This document shows, piece after piece, positions 61,801 to 64,000 of a stretch of DNA of 64,000 bases (position 1 is its first letter; the number at the start of each line of letters is the position of its first letter). Both the position numbers and the translations under genes were made by a program. The stretch is from Acanthaster planci (lineage: Eukaryota > Echinodermata > Asteroidea > Valvatida > Acanthasteridae), in assembly GCF_001949145.1 (NCBI RefSeq), contig NW_019091370.1, positions 2,186,575 to 2,250,574 of the forward strand, in the 5' to 3' direction. The notes beneath the pieces are model-generated. The model saw only the letters and a program-made list of their open reading frames with translations. It was not told where the DNA came from and ran no database searches.

Positions 61801-64000
61801 CACTTCTTGAGAAAAGGGATCTTAAATTACATAAAACTACGAAGTCAATTCAAATTGTTTATTTTGTAAACAAACATTTTGGCCTGTTCGTAAAATGCTA
61901 TCTTCGTGAGAACGGCACGCACCAGTGTTTGCCATCCAATTCGTATGTGTGACGTCACTTCAGTTTAAACCGACCTGACTGCACCAGAACCAAGGAACTT
62001 AACCGGAAGTTAACGCGCAACTTGAGTGCGCGACAAAATTCCCCACAAAAGCACAGCATTGCGAGGGAAGTTGCGTGCGTGTACATGACAAAGTCACTTT
62101 CGAACAGGTGATGTCAGGTACAAAATTGTTACATTGTATACATTTCCGAGCTCAACGTTGTCTATTAGTGAAAACAGAAAATGCGCTTTAGGTGCATTTT
62201 GCCCTGCGGTGACGATTATGCTGATTTCAGTTTATTGCACCAAGATTGTAAGCATCACATAGCCTAGTTGATTTTGAAAAGAAAAAGAAAACAAATTTGA
62301 GAGAAAAAAAAAGAGTTTTGGCCACTTTGTCTCTTCGTGAAAACGGTGACGAAATGTAAAAGGATAAATTGAACAATAACAGAGGAAAATCACAAAACCT
62401 TCCCAATATAGGTTTGTGGATGATTGAAACAAAAGGAGTGACCAGTCTGTTCACGGTCCAAGTAACTAGGTCTACCCTCCTCATAGCAAATCAATAAGAC
62501 TATTTATTCAGTACAAATCAATGGCTGCACTTTTCATTCACTCATTCTTTCCAAAAAACTTCCTCTTTACTTCCTTCCTGATTTCAAACGAATTCCCTCA
62601 TTCAACCCACAGGTTGCACCTGCACCACACATATCAGCGACTTTTAAGCGGGAGCCGGGCCCACCGCGTCACCTCAACCACCAGCCCCCCTTTCTCTGAC
62701 CACGGGTTTCCGGGACGCCTCGGCCCCCATCACGGAAGATCGATAAAGACGGTGGCAGCCAGGAAAACCATCTCCGTCTTTCCTTTCACTTCCCTCCTAC
62801 ATATCCATCTGATCGCCATTCAGGACGGAAGATACTGAAAAGAGGGGTTTAATTCAGCGAGTAATAAACACGATTAGACCTGGCTCCTTTTGTCCCCGCC
62901 CGAATAAAAATCAAGATGTCCCGGACAATAAGCCAGGGTGCTCTCAATGCAGAACAGGGATCTGTCGCCTTGATAAGCTTAGTCCCCATTATGTTGAGAT
63001 TATCTTTTCCTCCACTCCAAAATGATCACAATTTGTAATGCGCTTTAAATTGCATAAAAACATACGCCAACGCAGTCCATAACGCCATAACGAGGTAATT
63101 CCATTTCCGACTAAGGTACCACTTCACACCGACGCCCCGCACTTTGGGAGGCAAATAAAGCAGACACATAGTATTGATCGGTCATTCAGATCGCGATAGA
63201 TGATTTTTTCAGTGTTTCTCATGTAAGCGATGATTCCGTTCACAAAACTTACATAAGGCAAGGCATAAGGCAACGAAATTTCATGAATACAGAATCATAC
63301 ATCTTATATACAAATAGATCACACATACGTGGCTGCACTCTCAACTAAATGGGCCATAAAAGTAACGAACGTGCACAGCGAATTCAAGCCCAGTCTGTAA
63401 CGCTAAACGTTACAGAAAAGACATGCCAATCAGCAGCAAGGGATCTAGTGACGTCAGAGCAATGTGATTGTGTTGAAAATGCAAACAATTCTTCAAAGCC
63501 TCTCTGAACGGAAATTTCAAATTAATGAATGTGTTGTGCATTGGATTGGGGCTATAGGTATCGTGCGGTCACTGATAAAAACAAGTTAGTCCCTCCAAGA
63601 ATCAATGGTTTTCAATAACATTTCTTGATAAGCACTCTTTAATAGGCCTATCCTAAAAGTTAATGATGCAGAAGTTATCACTTATAACGGTCCACATGCC
63701 GTCTCCCTGTTAACATTGAAATTTCCTTCCTGAACTTGCCTCCTCTAGATGTAGAGAGTCCAAGAATTCGCCATTTCAAGAGGTAATTATGAGAGCCGTT
63801 AATTCATAAATTATCGTGGATGGTTACATCATGCATGAGTGCTGCTGTCAACCTCGTCTAAAACGAGCACATTGAACACACCCTATCATGACTGTCTCGC
63901 CCCAGTGTGAAAAAGGTTATGAATTCTTGATGAGTCCATGACAGCCACCCAGGGGAATGACAGGGGCGTTCCCTTGGGAGGCGGGAAGGTGGAGGGTGCT
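55871..64000. other. Irx upstream region, no gene recognised
   Basis: About 8 kb with no supported exon. It has two GC-rich, CpG-rich patches (57310-57560 and 62640-62760) and repeat-poor AT-rich stretches with homeodomain-type cores (58900-59230, 62840-63060 and 63720-63900). This is expected territory for Irx enhancers. No repeat family was recognised except a G-run near 60978. Confidence 0.55.
57310..57560. promoter_or_regulatory. CpG-rich patch upstream of Irx
   Basis: Dense CG dinucleotides (GCCGCGCCGACGCGG, CTGCCGCGCG) in otherwise AT-rich sequence about 2 kb upstream of the Irx start. Both strands are open by composition, but neither translation has recognisable motifs. A distal promoter, an upstream untranslated exon or a regulatory island are all possible. 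Confidence 0.35.

Noticed and set aside
1-64000. CRISPR arrays, bacterial operons, phage or integrated viral genes
   Set aside because: No regularly spaced repeats, no compact coding and no viral proteins. The only reverse transcriptase belongs to a non-LTR retrotransposon.

Overview
This is a eukaryotic (animal) genomic window. It has spliced genes with long introns, tRNA-derived SINEs, a decayed LINE and several families of non-autonomous DNA transposons, and no bacterial-style operons. The class of repeats, the frequent TACATGTA palindromes and the gene content suggest a marine invertebrate deuterostome, most likely an echinoderm or relative. That assignment is inference, and a cephalochordate or other marine invertebrate cannot be excluded. 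Almost all long open reading frames in the window are chance.

Two real protein genes are visible, both on the minus strand and arranged head to tail. On the right, 55468 down to 51656, is a compact five-exon Iroquois homeobox gene (Irx; about 426 codons). It carries the N-terminal [12 protein letters not shown] motif, a near-canonical TALE homeodomain, an acidic stretch and the Iroquois box (KPKIWSL). About 4.2 kb downstream, at 47445, starts a Sowah (SOWAH/ANKRD43-56-57 family) gene. It is transcribed the same way and runs leftward for at least 37 kb through seven recognised exons: the N-terminal SOWAH domain (exons 1-3), linker exons (3-5), and the start of the ankyrin region (exon 6). Exon 7 is a 12-nucleotide micro-exon encoding DFIT. 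The remaining ankyrin exons were not found and are presumably left of position 1. Irx-Sowah linkage is known as an ancient bilaterian genomic regulatory block, in which Sowah introns carry Irx enhancers, so the long introns here are probably kept for cis-regulation.

Layout from left to right: 1-10602, intron or downstream part of Sowah, with a 474-bp inverted-repeat element, a SINE and a hAT-like element of GAGTC-rich palindromes; 10603-19052, Sowah exons 7 and 6 with a Tigger/pogo-like element and a GATA/TALE-motif cluster between them; 19053-30170, an 11-kb intron with a 160-bp foldback, a hAT-like element and a TATA/CCAAT unit; 30171-35361, exons 5, 4 and 3 with a piggyBac-like element, SINEs and a sequencing gap; 35362-47445, exons 2 and 1 with a second copy of an intronic MITE and a broken non-LTR retrotransposon; 47446-51655, intergenic; 51656-55468, Irx; 55469-64000, Irx upstream region with no recognised gene, rich in AT homeodomain-type motifs and two CpG-rich patches.
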